Assembly: GCA_016296775.1 (NCBI GenBank)
Contig: JAEDIE010000013.1
Coordinates: forward strand, 1 to 27,930
Source: Bacilli bacterium
Lineage (GTDB): Bacteria > Bacillota_I > Bacilli_A > RFN20 > CAG-826
Direction: 5' to 3'
DNA: 27,930 nucleotides
Shown here one piece after another: positions 7,790 to 16,720 of the stretch. The notes under the pieces were generated by a model, which searched no databases, was not told the origin of the DNA, and saw only the letters and a list, made by a program, of their open reading frames with translations. The position numbers and the translations under genes are program-made. Position 1 is the stretch's first letter; every line of letters starts with the position of its first letter.

Positions 7790-8770
7790 TTAGAATAATG
7801 TTCTTTGATGGAATTTAACAGGAACAATTTCTTTAACGCGCTCTCTTTTAACTCCTTCAAGTCTTTGAAGCGTATATTCAATAGCTCTGTCGCATTGCAT
7901 TTCAAGATTTAAGTCTACACTTGAAATATCAATTAATCCCTGAGCCATTGTACTTAAAGCATCAACTCCAACAATATGGAATCGAGGATAATTTTTTCTA
8001 AAGTTAGGGAATAACTTATTTAATTCATCTAAACAACTATAAGCAATTTCATCATTGTAACAAAAGAATCCAAAAAATCCTTTATTAAATAAATCTAAAA
8101 CTACATTTTTTAAATCAGATGGAGAAATTCTGACAACTTTTGCTTTAGTAGAAATCTTAGCAATAGTATTTACAAAAAGATTGTATTTATCATTTGTATT
8201 GAATGCATCTGGATGATCAACAAATACTAATTTAGAAAATTTATGATAATTAATTAAATAATTGCATGCAAATGCTACACCATTTCCATAATCATTATCG
8301 ATAACATCACAATAAGGATCGTCACAATCAATACCCATAACACTTACTGGAAGAGCATTTAATTTAGCTATATCTAAAGCTTTTTTATTAAATGGAACTA
8401 AAGAAATAATTCCATCAGCTCTTTGAGAGATACATTGTTTAACAACATCTTCATCAACACTTTTCTTTAAAGTGACGATAATATCAACTTCAAGTCCTTT
8501 TTCTCTAATTTTATGAGACAAAATATTTGATCCAATTGAAAAGTACATATTATCAAGGTTATTGATAATAATAGCAATACATTTTATTTCGTCTTTTTTT
8601 AAAAAATTAGCAACTGTTGATTGAACATAACCTAATTCATAAGCTTTTTGTCTAATTAAATCTTTGGTATGTTCACTAATGTCTTTACAATCTCTTAAAG
8701 CTCTAGATACTGTATTAACTGATACTCCTAATTCATATGCGATTGCTTTTAAACCTGTACTTTTGGCCAT
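7790..8770 (-). CDS. LacI-family transcriptional regulator
   Basis: 326 residues, a normal length for the family. The N-terminal helix-turn-helix is plain (IAYELGVSVNTVSRALRD, about residues 10-27), followed by the hinge region (YVQSTVANFLKK) and a periplasmic-binding-like effector domain (IAIIINNLDNMYFSIGSNI; RADGIISLVPF; VDALSTMAQGLIDISSV). It should be a cytoplasmic repressor or activator that senses a sugar released by this system. It is the last gene of the operon: its GAGGGG ribosome-binding site overlaps the TGA stop of the thioredoxin-like gene upstream, and a terminator follows. The effector is unknown, an arabinose derivative being a guess from context. Its operator is not proven; LacI sites usually have a central CG, which the palindromes in this window lack. 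Confidence 0.95.
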   Translation of the reverse strand: MAKSTGLKAIAYELGVSVNTVSRALRDCKDISEHTKDLIRQKAYELGYVQSTVANFLKKDEIKCIAIIINNLDNMYFSIGSNILSHKIREKGLEVDIIVTLKKSVDEDVVKQCISQRADGIISLVPFNKKALDIAKLNALPVSVMGIDCDDPYCDVIDNDYGNGVAFACNYLINYHKFSKLVFVDHPDAFNTNDKYNLFVNTIAKISTKAKVVRISPSDLKNVVLDLFNKGFFGFFCYNDEIAYSCLDELNKLFPNFRKNYPRFHIVGVDALSTMAQGLIDISSVDLNLEMQCDRAIEYTLQRLEGVKRERVKEIVPVKFHQRTLF

Positions 8771-8776
8771 ATCCCC

Positions 8777-9250
8777 TCATTTTCTGATGTAATTTAATAC
8801 ATCTTCTTTTATGTAATAAAATTCACTTAATCGATTATTTTTTACCACATAAATGGAGGGCGTGCAACAAAAATAAGTTTCTTTTAAAGTATTGGGCTTA
8901 TTTTCCATCATAACATTGATGTTATAAATATAACTATATTCGTTATGATCTTGGAACATATTTCTATTTTTATCTCCTTCAATAGTACCTCTTGATTTCA
9001 TATTGAAAAAGAACATTCTAGGATTATCGTTATTATCATAGTAACTTAAAACTTCTTGTTTAATTTCTTCACAATCTTTACATTCATCATTTGTTAAATA
9101 AATAAAATAGTAATCCATGTTTAAAGAGTAGAACAACTCTAATGAAGGAAGTTCATACTCTTTATAATCATCATAATCTTTCATAATTGGTTTATTACAA
9201 GAAACAAGCAAACTTAAAAATACTAGTGAAATCCCACTTATTTTTTTCAT
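8777..9250 (-). CDS. Thioredoxin-like lipoprotein
   Basis: 157 residues with a short lipoprotein signal (LLVSC, Cys18). The mature part has IYLTNDECKDCEEIK, a CxxC redox motif at the start of a helix, and later CCTPSIYVV, which fits the cis-proline loop of thioredoxin folds. It would therefore be a membrane-anchored extracytoplasmic disulfide reductase or oxidase. Length fits a single thioredoxin domain. It starts one base after the stop of the GH43 gene upstream (TAA, T, ATG) with no Shine-Dalgarno, so translation probably depends on coupling. Why a redox protein sits in a polysaccharide operon is unclear; it might act on cysteine-bearing exported enzymes such as the neighbouring arabinanase, which is inference only. 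Confidence 0.75.
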   Translation of the reverse strand: MKKISGISLVFLSLLVSCNKPIMKDYDDYKEYELPSLELFYSLNMDYYFIYLTNDECKDCEEIKQEVLSYYDNNDNPRMFFFNMKSRGTIEGDKNRNMFQDHNEYSYIYNINVMMENKPNTLKETYFCCTPSIYVVKNNRLSEFYYIKEDVLNYIRK

Positions 9251-9251
9251 A

Positions 9252-11717
9252 TTAATCTAAATTAGTAATACTTAATTGTTTTAAATAAGTATCACATTTA
9301 TAAGAAATATATCCTAAAATTCCATTTAATGAAGAGACATTCATATCTTTTGAATATACTTCATTATCATTAAATGAAACAGTAATGCGGTTATTTTCTT
9401 TAGAAACTGTTAAAGTAATTTCGCTTCCACTATCAAAAGTAACATTAAATCCACCATAAGTAGGAGTTTGATTTGCATAATCTACATTACAAACACTACC
9501 ATCACCAGAACCTTCAACTTTAACTGCAATACCTTGATAATTTGTATCAAAGTTTCCGCTTCTATAAGCTGCATCGCTTGGATCTTTATTAATTGAATAA
9601 TTATTGGCATTAAGCATAAATCCAAAATAACCACTTGAATCACAGTTATTTACTTGAATTTTGGCACTAATTTCATAATCATTGTATGCTTCTTTAGTTG
9701 AAATTGAATTAAACTTATCAATAAAGGTTTGTAATCCTTTACTTGATAAAGAAGGCGAATTTCTTAAAGTAAATTCATTTAAATCAGTACTTGAATTGAA
9801 AGTTATATCATAATCACTTGCATAATCGTTATAACCAACTAAATCAAATCTAGAGAATGAAACTTCATCACCAACATTTACAAAAGATAGATTTGTTGGT
9901 CCATCAGAAAGTTCTACTTTTCCTAAAGTAACATTGACATCACCTCTTTTATAAACTAAGCTTTGATCACCTTTAATTGTAAAAGTTTTAACTTCTTTAT
10001 CGTTAATTCTTACACCAATCTTTTTACCAAGTGAAGAATAAGGGACTCTCATATTAATATAGTATTCATTTGGTTCATCTTCATAAATTCTATATGTAGC
10101 TCTATCTCCACTAGAAGCTAAAACAAGATTATTTCCTTCTTCATTTTTGAAAGTTCCATCTTCAATTGAGACTAATCCACTTCCATTAGTTAAGTAAGAT
10201 AATCTATCATCATAAGCATTAGCTAATATAGTTCCACTCTTATATTCTTCTTTATCTCCACTACCTTGACCAACATTAGAGAAAGCTAAATATTCGATAT
10301 TATCAAAGGTATTTTGTTCTTTAAAACCAATTTTACCTCCATTTAAGCTAATCTTTAAATCATCGATAATTGCAATATTATCAAAGTATAAATCTAAGAA
10401 TGTACCTTTATAATTTAATCTAAATGTATGGTTTACATCAGTAGAATATTCTTTCTTTAAAGCATATTCTTTTACTAATGATTTCTTGCCATTGCTACAT
10501 TTATTTACATAAATTGATGTTCCATCAAATGAAATAGAAGCATATTCTTTTTCATTAACATAAGAGAAAATCATCTCATCTGTTCCAGTAACATTAAATT
10601 CACAGCTAAATGTTTTATCACTTCCGATATTAGAAAGAATAAAGTTACCTTCTTTTGTAAGTTCGCTGTCATCATAAGCACTAAATTCACTTAATCTAGG
10701 TACAAAATGTTCATCAGTATCAACATTAGAAGCAATCATATCGCTTCCATTAAAATATAATCTAGAAACATTTAAGTATCTATTTGATCCTTTATTAGTT
10801 AAGTTATGGTATGCAATATAATATGAATCAAGATCTGGACCTAAAACAGTACAGGAGTGCCCTAATCCATTATATTTATCTTCAGTTTTAAGTAATACGG
10901 TATCTTTTCTTTTAAATGAAGAAGAAATAGCTACATCACTATCAGCTTTTGCATAAGCATAATCAACTCTATAATCTCTACTTAAATAGTGAGAACCTGT
11001 ATAAGTTAAATAGTATGAACTATCTTTTTGAAGTACGTATGGTCCTTCACTCCAAGCTCCCATACTACAATCAAGTAAAGATTGAACATAATCATCATTT
11101 CCATCTTTTTTAAATGTTACAAAATCATCTTCTAATTTATAAGCTGAAATAGAATTTCCTCCAGCTCCATAAAGATAAATTTCTTCATCAGAATTAATGA
11201 AGAAAGAACCATCAATTGATTTCTTTAAATTTTCACTAATTCTTTCAAATGGTCCTGCTGGATCTTCGCTTCTAAAAACAAAGTGTCCATTACCACTAAT
11301 TGAAGTAATCATATAGAAATATCCATTATAATAAATTACTTCAGGAGCATAAGGATAATCTCCTACTCCACTAGGATAAGATGAGGCTTTTCCTGAAAGA
11401 CAAATTCCATTTCCTAATCCTTTATCATCAGATGGTTCCCAGTTAACTAAATCTTCGCTAACATAACATCTAATTTTTTGAGCTTGTCCTGTTGGATACA
11501 TGTAATATTTTCCATTGTATCTAAGGACAAAAGGATCTGCAGCAAGGTTACTTCCAATAACATTAGGAATTGTAATTGAATTTGTATAAGTATCTCTTAA
11601 TTCATCAAATTTTGCTAATTCTTTATCATCTACTTTAGTATTAGTTCCGCTAGTAATTGAACATCCACTAACGGCTAATAAAGCAGGAATTAATAGTAAT
11701 ATTTTTTTATTTTTCAT
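9252..11717 (-). CDS. GH43 lipoprotein with C-terminal beta-sandwich modules
   Basis: 821 residues. Lipobox AVSGC (Cys19) anchors it at the surface. The five-bladed GH43 propeller spans about residues 50-345, with the three expected acids: Asp61 (AADPF, base), Asp169 (IDGSFF, pKa modulator) and Glu224 (SEGP, acid). GLGHSCTVLGPDLDSYYIAYH closes the fold. The rest holds a concanavalin-like region (about 360-490), a CBM6-like sandwich (about 510-640) and a final concanavalin-like module (about 650-818). Family activities include alpha-L-arabinofuranosidase, beta-xylosidase and exo-galactanase; which applies is not visible. The start at 11717 (MKNKKILLLIPALL) is chosen over one at 11747 because GGTGAGG lies upstream and a proper signal peptide follows. 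The cytoplasmic protein at 14633-16720 is its paralogue. Confidence 0.92.
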   Translation of the reverse strand: MKNKKILLLIPALLAVSGCSITSGTNTKVDDKELAKFDELRDTYTNSITIPNVIGSNLAADPFVLRYNGKYYMYPTGQAQKIRCYVSEDLVNWEPSDDKGLGNGICLSGKASSYPSGVGDYPYAPEVIYYNGYFYMITSISGNGHFVFRSEDPAGPFERISENLKKSIDGSFFINSDEEIYLYGAGGNSISAYKLEDDFVTFKKDGNDDYVQSLLDCSMGAWSEGPYVLQKDSSYYLTYTGSHYLSRDYRVDYAYAKADSDVAISSSFKRKDTVLLKTEDKYNGLGHSCTVLGPDLDSYYIAYHNLTNKGSNRYLNVSRLYFNGSDMIASNVDTDEHFVPRLSEFSAYDDSELTKEGNFILSNIGSDKTFSCEFNVTGTDEMIFSYVNEKEYASISFDGTSIYVNKCSNGKKSLVKEYALKKEYSTDVNHTFRLNYKGTFLDLYFDNIAIIDDLKISLNGGKIGFKEQNTFDNIEYLAFSNVGQGSGDKEEYKSGTILANAYDDRLSYLTNGSGLVSIEDGTFKNEEGNNLVLASSGDRATYRIYEDEPNEYYINMRVPYSSLGKKIGVRINDKEVKTFTIKGDQSLVYKRGDVNVTLGKVELSDGPTNLSFVNVGDEVSFSRFDLVGYNDYASDYDITFNSSTDLNEFTLRNSPSLSSKGLQTFIDKFNSISTKEAYNDYEISAKIQVNNCDSSGYFGFMLNANNYSINKDPSDAAYRSGNFDTNYQGIAVKVEGSGDGSVCNVDYANQTPTYGGFNVTFDSGSEITLTVSKENNRITVSFNDNEVYSKDMNVSSLNGILGYISYKCDTYLKQLSITNLD

Positions 11718-11718
11718 C

Positions 11719-13386
11719 TTATACCTCACCAAAAATCTTAATTTCATTGATATTTAATGATTCATCACCAATTTCAAAACAGAAAGTAATTTCATCAGTT
11801 TCAACATTATCAAAACTAAAGGTAAAGTTTGAATCTGGATAAATAAAGTCTTTACTTAAATCGACATAATTATCACCATCAAAAACACCATCGACAATAT
11901 TATTTCCATTTCCTAATTTGATAAATTTAATATTATCAATCATTTTTTCAAAGAAAGCACTATTAACAACTTGAATACCACCAACTTTATATTTTTTATC
12001 AAGTTTAAATTTAACGTAAGCTTTACCTTTCTTAAGTAAAACTTCTTTATCTTTTTCTTGTTCAAGATTGTAATGTTCAACAACATATTCGTCATTTAAA
12101 TATTGAGCATTTACAACATTTTCTGTAAAAACTTTAGCAGTTGTAGCAACATTTTTATATCCACTAATTACAGTTGGTAAAGGTTGTAATGAAGTGGAAG
12201 GACCTTGAGTGTAAGGAACACCATTTTCATCAAAATAAACGTGATCAAAACCAACCATTCTACCACTTGTAGAATCCTTTCTATTTCTATGAGCATGGTA
12301 TGCAATCATATATTCTTCACCAGCTTTAAATATAAAGTGATGAGCAGTACCAGAAGTAAATCCTTCCCATTGTTCATAGACTGTTCCAGCACTTGGACCA
12401 GCATATCCAAAGAATAAATTAGTCCAATAACCATTCTTTTCATATGGTTTTGTAAAATCACCTAAAGGAGAATCACTTTCAGCATAACAAACTGTATAAA
12501 ACCTATCTGGATAATGGTTAACAGAATATGACATATAGTATTTTCCATTAACTGGAGATTTCATAACAATTGGACCCTCAGCAACTTTAAATGATTTCAT
12601 ACATTCCCAATCAAGAATGTTAGTTGCTGTAGTTTTAGGAGACATTTCTCCTGGTCTTAATAAAATTTTATACGTAGATAAATCTGGTGTTACTGGATCT
12701 TTCATTTTAAATCCAACAATATATTGCATATTACCAGTATCATAAACTGAGTAATACATATATAAATCATCACCATCAACAAGTAAAGTTTGGTCTAAAA
12801 TTGAAAGACCTAATCCACTCTTTTCATCTTTTATTAAGAAAGAAGTTTTATAATCAACCGCATTCCCATCAGCGTCTAAACCTTTATATTCGACAAATGG
12901 TCCAGTTGGAGAATCACTAACTAAAACATTAACTCCACTCTTTTCATTATCGTTTTTCTTTCCAGAGTAATACATATAAAATTTATCACCAATTTTATAT
13001 ACTTCTGGAGCAAATAAAGCAATCTTAGTAATTGAATTTGCACTTGGAGCATAAACGTCTTTATGTAATGTAAATGAATTAAAGTCAGTTGTTGAATAAC
13101 AATCAAATGTTTTTGCAGCAGTTCTATCAGTGGTTCCATAAATGTAGAAAACACCATCTTCTTCAATTACAGCTGGATCTGGAAGAGGAATATCTTTAAG
13201 TTCATTCTTATACCATTTGTTACTATCCCAAGAAGAAGTTCCAATACTTCCATAATCATCGTATTCAAAATTAGTTGAAGAAATTATTTTTTTATCTTCG
13301 CTTGTAATTTGTACACCACTTCCTGAACATGAAATTAATGTTGATAAAGCAGCTACACCTAATAATATTCCTTTTCTTTTTTTCAT
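11719..13386 (-). CDS. GH43 lipoprotein with C-terminal F5/8-like domain
   Basis: 555 residues with lipobox LISC (Cys20). The GH43 propeller runs from about residue 62 to 395: Asp70 in LPDPAV (base), Asp198 in SILDQTLL (modulator) and Glu270 in VAEGPIV (acid) are all in place, and TSGTAHHFIFK supplies the usual propeller histidine. The C-terminal 140 residues, with AYVKFKLDKKYKVGGIQVVNS, have the look of an F5/8 type C (CBM32-like) sugar-binding sandwich. It probably removes arabinose or xylose side units outside the cell. It lies between two other GH43 lipoproteins with gaps of one or two bases, so all three are surely co-transcribed. AAGGACG precedes the ATG by about ten bases. Confidence 0.9.
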   Translation of the reverse strand: MKKRKGILLGVAALSTLISCSGSGVQITSEDKKIISSTNFEYDDYGSIGTSSWDSNKWYKNELKDIPLPDPAVIEEDGVFYIYGTTDRTAAKTFDCYSTTDFNSFTLHKDVYAPSANSITKIALFAPEVYKIGDKFYMYYSGKKNDNEKSGVNVLVSDSPTGPFVEYKGLDADGNAVDYKTSFLIKDEKSGLGLSILDQTLLVDGDDLYMYYSVYDTGNMQYIVGFKMKDPVTPDLSTYKILLRPGEMSPKTTATNILDWECMKSFKVAEGPIVMKSPVNGKYYMSYSVNHYPDRFYTVCYAESDSPLGDFTKPYEKNGYWTNLFFGYAGPSAGTVYEQWEGFTSGTAHHFIFKAGEEYMIAYHAHRNRKDSTSGRMVGFDHVYFDENGVPYTQGPSTSLQPLPTVISGYKNVATTAKVFTENVVNAQYLNDEYVVEHYNLEQEKDKEVLLKKGKAYVKFKLDKKYKVGGIQVVNSAFFEKMIDNIKFIKLGNGNNIVDGVFDGDNYVDLSKDFIYPDSNFTFSFDNVETDEITFCFEIGDESLNINEIKIFGEV

Positions 13387-13388
13387 AA

Positions 13389-14630
13389 TTATTCGTCCTT
13401 AATTGCGGGTCCATCTAATTCAACATCAAAACTTGGTTTTTTATAATTGCCATCTTCTTCGCTTCCAACATATGGATAACCATCTTCATCCCAGTTAAGT
13501 TTATCCATCATAAGATGTCTTGTTTTATAACTATCTGATTTAAAGTATGCATGGTAATAAATCCACCAATCACCTTTAGCATCAACATAAATTGAGTTAT
13601 GTCCTGGACCAGCAGTTGCTCTTTCACTTCCAACAGCTCCAGCCCAAAGAACAAGTTCGCCATATGTATTGCTCTTAATTGATTGAGTCATAGCTCTTCC
13701 ATCTTTTCCAACATATGGTCCTTCAATATTTGTGCTTCTACCAACAAATACACTATAAGTTGAATCACCTTGAGCACAACAAGTTCCTGAACTTCCAAAA
13801 AGATAGTAATATTCGCCTTTTTTAGTTAAATATGTACCTTCATAGGTTGCTCCATCCCAATTTCCTGGATATCCAGCAATTAAGACTTTATTATTCTTTG
13901 CATAAGCAAATTTATCTTCAATTGTATCGTCTTCATATAAGCTTTGACCATCATCGCTTAATCTAATTAAATATATCCCTCTAAATGAGCCAGCAATCAT
14001 GTAAACTTCATTTCCTTCTCTAAAGATTGCAGGATCGATACAGTTTTCAATTCCGATTTCGTTACATGTAAATAATTTACCCATATCTTCATATGGACCT
14101 TCAATATTATCAGCAACAGCATATCCAATTCCTACAGGTGAACCCCATCCACTTAATGAATAGTAATAAATCCATTTATCTTTAACTTTCATTACATCTG
14201 GAGCCCAAATATTAGGAGTTTGAGCATCATTTCCATAATTTTCTTTTACATAAGTATCACCCCAAACAGGTCTATCAATTAAATTATTAGTAAAGACTTC
14301 CCAATTACAACCATCTTGGCTTCTTAAACCGATTCTATTGGTACCAAAAATGTATAAATAACCATTTTCTCCATCAACAATATGTGGATCAGCAATTTCA
14401 CCAGTATATCCTCTTCCTAATTGATCTAATGGATATGTTCCATTAATATAAACTTCACTATATGTTTTAACTTGTGGCTTTTCACCTTCGATATAATCGA
14501 TTTCTCTACCTTCTGTGAAGTATCCGCTTGTAACTGGAGGTTTTGGTGTAATTACATCTCCATTACAACTAGCTAAAGATAATACTGCTGGTGCACATAA
14601 TAATATGGCGTTTCTAAGTTGTTTGTTCAT
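13389..14630 (-). CDS. Endo-alpha-1,5-L-arabinanase-type GH43 lipoprotein
   Basis: 413 residues with lipobox LASC (Cys22). Of the GH43 proteins here this is the one whose specificity can be suggested. It has IADPHIV (Asp81 base), NCIDPAIF (Asp199 modulator), ATYEGTYL (Glu264 acid), the SSGTCCAQGDSTYSVFVGRS block and GPGHNS (His344), then IYYHAYF. These blocks are typical of endo-acting arabinanases (AbnA family), which cut the alpha-1,5-linked arabinan backbone of pectin. Being a lipoprotein, it would act on polymer at the cell surface and supply oligosaccharides to the ABC importer. AAGGAGAATAAAT precedes the start. It names the probable substrate of the island, but activity on related arabinose-containing glycans cannot be excluded. 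Confidence 0.88.
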   Translation of the reverse strand: MNKQLRNAILLCAPAVLSLASCNGDVITPKPPVTSGYFTEGREIDYIEGEKPQVKTYSEVYINGTYPLDQLGRGYTGEIADPHIVDGENGYLYIFGTNRIGLRSQDGCNWEVFTNNLIDRPVWGDTYVKENYGNDAQTPNIWAPDVMKVKDKWIYYYSLSGWGSPVGIGYAVADNIEGPYEDMGKLFTCNEIGIENCIDPAIFREGNEVYMIAGSFRGIYLIRLSDDGQSLYEDDTIEDKFAYAKNNKVLIAGYPGNWDGATYEGTYLTKKGEYYYLFGSSGTCCAQGDSTYSVFVGRSTNIEGPYVGKDGRAMTQSIKSNTYGELVLWAGAVGSERATAGPGHNSIYVDAKGDWWIYYHAYFKSDSYKTRHLMMDKLNWDEDGYPYVGSEEDGNYKKPSFDVELDGPAIKDE

Positions 14631-14632
14631 AT

Positions 14633-16720
14633 TTATTCTCCTTTAACCTTAATATATTTAAATAAGCCACTAGCGTGATTATTATAAATTCCTACTTTAC
14701 CTTCGATATAAATATCATTATCGATTGTTTTATATAACTCCTTATCATTTAAGTAAAACGTAATTTCACTATCATTCTTTATAGCTTTTAATTTAAATTC
14801 GTTACTAGTAAAATTATTTTCTAATTTTAATAAAATCTTAGAATGGTTATATCTACCTTTAATTATATAAATATAATTAGAGTTTATACAGAAAATGTAT
14901 CCATTTAATGAATAACACGATTCAAAGGAATTATTGTTTCCGTAATTGTTAACATCCATTATTAAACCAACAAAATCACAATCTTCTACTGGATTTCCAA
15001 GTAATTTTAACTCTGTTTCTAAAACATAATTTCTAAATTTATTTTTTGATAAAATCGCATTTCGATCATTTTCAAATAATATTCCATAATTATTGATGTT
15101 ATATCTATAAAAAACATCAAAATTTACAAGTGTTTCTAAGCTCTTTGTTAAAATAATCTCTTTTTTAACACTTGTAATTTCTTTTAAAAGAAGCATTTCA
15201 ACATTGAAAGATGAATTTAAATTTAAAGTATATTTACCTTCTTTTAAATGATAAATTTTAAAGTCTTTTCTTAACTTTAAATCATTATTTTCAAAGTTAA
15301 ATTTATCATTTAAAAATTCAAAATCTATATAAAATCCTGCTTCTTTTCCTAAAATTGATAATAAATAGTCACCTTCTTTAGTAACATAAAAATCATATGT
15401 TTTTAAATCTTCATAAACAAAAGTTTTTGAAACATAAAGCTCATTTTTATCACTATCTTTAAAAGCATATTTAGAAGAAGCGATATAAGCATCTTTAAGT
15501 TTATTGTTTTTATAACCAATTTTTCCACTTTCTAAAACAACATTTTCATTAATTAAGAATTCCATATTATCAAAATAAATTACTAACTTATTTTCTTTAT
15601 ATTGAATTCTAAAATTATGTAAAACTTCCTCGTTATATTCTCTATTTAATTTCAAATTCACTATGATTTCCTTACTATTTTTTAAAATAATATGGTTATT
15701 TTCTAAATATAATGAATAATAATTATTTTCATCTTTATATCCAAATATACCTTTAGAATTTTTTCCTAAAAGATTAAATTCAATAGAAAATTTGTTATTA
15801 GTAACATAATCAAAAATAACATTTTCTTCATTACTAAAGGTTTCAAAATCTGGTCTTTCAATATTAAAATTACTAGCTAAAGATGGATTAGAAACAATAA
15901 TCTTATCATCTTTAAATAATAATCTTGAAATATTAAATCTTCTAATTTTATCATCATTCATGGAATGATATACGATATAATCACTATCTAAGTTTGGTCC
16001 TAAGACAGTCATCGAATGTCCTAAACCATAAAACTTTTCTTCGTTTGAAAGTAAAATTACATCCTTATATTTTAAATTAGATAATGAATTTCCACTTACA
16101 TATTCAACTCTATATGAAGATGATAAAAAGTGTGTTCCAGTATAAGTTAAATAGTAATTTCCATATCTTTTAATAATAAATGGACCTTCATTCCATCTTC
16201 CAATTTTAGCTTCTTTAATAACTGTTTCATCTTTAAATAACTCAAAATCAGTATTTTTAGAAACTTCATCATTAAATTCTTTTAAAATAATACCAGTTTC
16301 ACTAGCTCTAGAAAGATATATTTTTTCATCAGAATCTACAAAAAATGATCCATCAATCATTTCAAAAATATTATCAGTAATTTTTGTAAATGGACCTAAG
16401 ATTGAATCTGATTTAAAAATGTAATGTCCGTTTCCTCCTGGAGAACAAATTAAATAATAGTATCCGTTAAAATAAAAAACTTCGGGAGCATATCCTTCTT
16501 TAACATCATCCTTAAAATTATCTACATGTCCTTCCCCATTTACTTTTTCAAAATGTAAAAGATCAAAGGATTTAAAACAAATTAATCCTTTTTTTGCAGT
16601 AAAAAACAAATAATAATATCCATTAACTTTAATCAAGAAGGGGTCAGCGGCCCCTTCTTGAGAGTTAATAAATTCGTTTGAAAAATTGTTGTTATATGTA
16701 AACAAAATTTCTCTACTCAT
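14633..16720 (-). CDS. Cytoplasmic multi-domain GH43 enzyme
   Basis: 695 residues beginning MSREILFTYN with no signal peptide, so it is expected in the cytoplasm. GH43 acids are present: Asp26 (AADPF), Asp123 (IDGSFF) and Glu178 (NEGP). LTYTGTHFLSSSYRVEY and GLGHSMTVLGPNLDSDYIVYH closely parallel the exported enzyme at 9252-11717, and the C-terminal sandwich modules occur in the same order, so the two are paralogues. It probably trims imported oligosaccharides from the non-reducing end. The start overlaps the end of the ABC ATPase gene by eight bases (ATGAGTAG), indicating translational coupling, with GGAGAAAG upstream. Keeping the carbohydrate-binding-like modules in a cytoplasmic enzyme is unusual. 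Confidence 0.9.
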   Translation of the reverse strand: MSREILFTYNNNFSNEFINSQEGAADPFLIKVNGYYYLFFTAKKGLICFKSFDLLHFEKVNGEGHVDNFKDDVKEGYAPEVFYFNGYYYLICSPGGNGHYIFKSDSILGPFTKITDNIFEMIDGSFFVDSDEKIYLSRASETGIILKEFNDEVSKNTDFELFKDETVIKEAKIGRWNEGPFIIKRYGNYYLTYTGTHFLSSSYRVEYVSGNSLSNLKYKDVILLSNEEKFYGLGHSMTVLGPNLDSDYIVYHSMNDDKIRRFNISRLLFKDDKIIVSNPSLASNFNIERPDFETFSNEENVIFDYVTNNKFSIEFNLLGKNSKGIFGYKDENNYYSLYLENNHIILKNSKEIIVNLKLNREYNEEVLHNFRIQYKENKLVIYFDNMEFLINENVVLESGKIGYKNNKLKDAYIASSKYAFKDSDKNELYVSKTFVYEDLKTYDFYVTKEGDYLLSILGKEAGFYIDFEFLNDKFNFENNDLKLRKDFKIYHLKEGKYTLNLNSSFNVEMLLLKEITSVKKEIILTKSLETLVNFDVFYRYNINNYGILFENDRNAILSKNKFRNYVLETELKLLGNPVEDCDFVGLIMDVNNYGNNNSFESCYSLNGYIFCINSNYIYIIKGRYNHSKILLKLENNFTSNEFKLKAIKNDSEITFYLNDKELYKTIDNDIYIEGKVGIYNNHASGLFKYIKVKGE

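Noticed and set aside
8777..8779. Mycoplasma-type code (TGA as Trp)
   Set aside because: TGA is the natural stop of the thioredoxin-like gene, Trp is encoded by TGG in conserved motifs, and all long genes close at expected lengths with the standard code.
11718..11747. Ten extra N-terminal codons for the GH43 lipoprotein
   Set aside because: They overlap the end of the upstream GH43 gene and would spoil the lipoprotein signal peptide; GGTGAGG places the start at 11717.
9252..16720. A frameshifted or duplicated gene array in the GH43 cluster
   Set aside because: Each of the four GH43 genes has its own complete catalytic triad and a proper start and stop; they diverge too much for a recent tandem duplication or assembly error.
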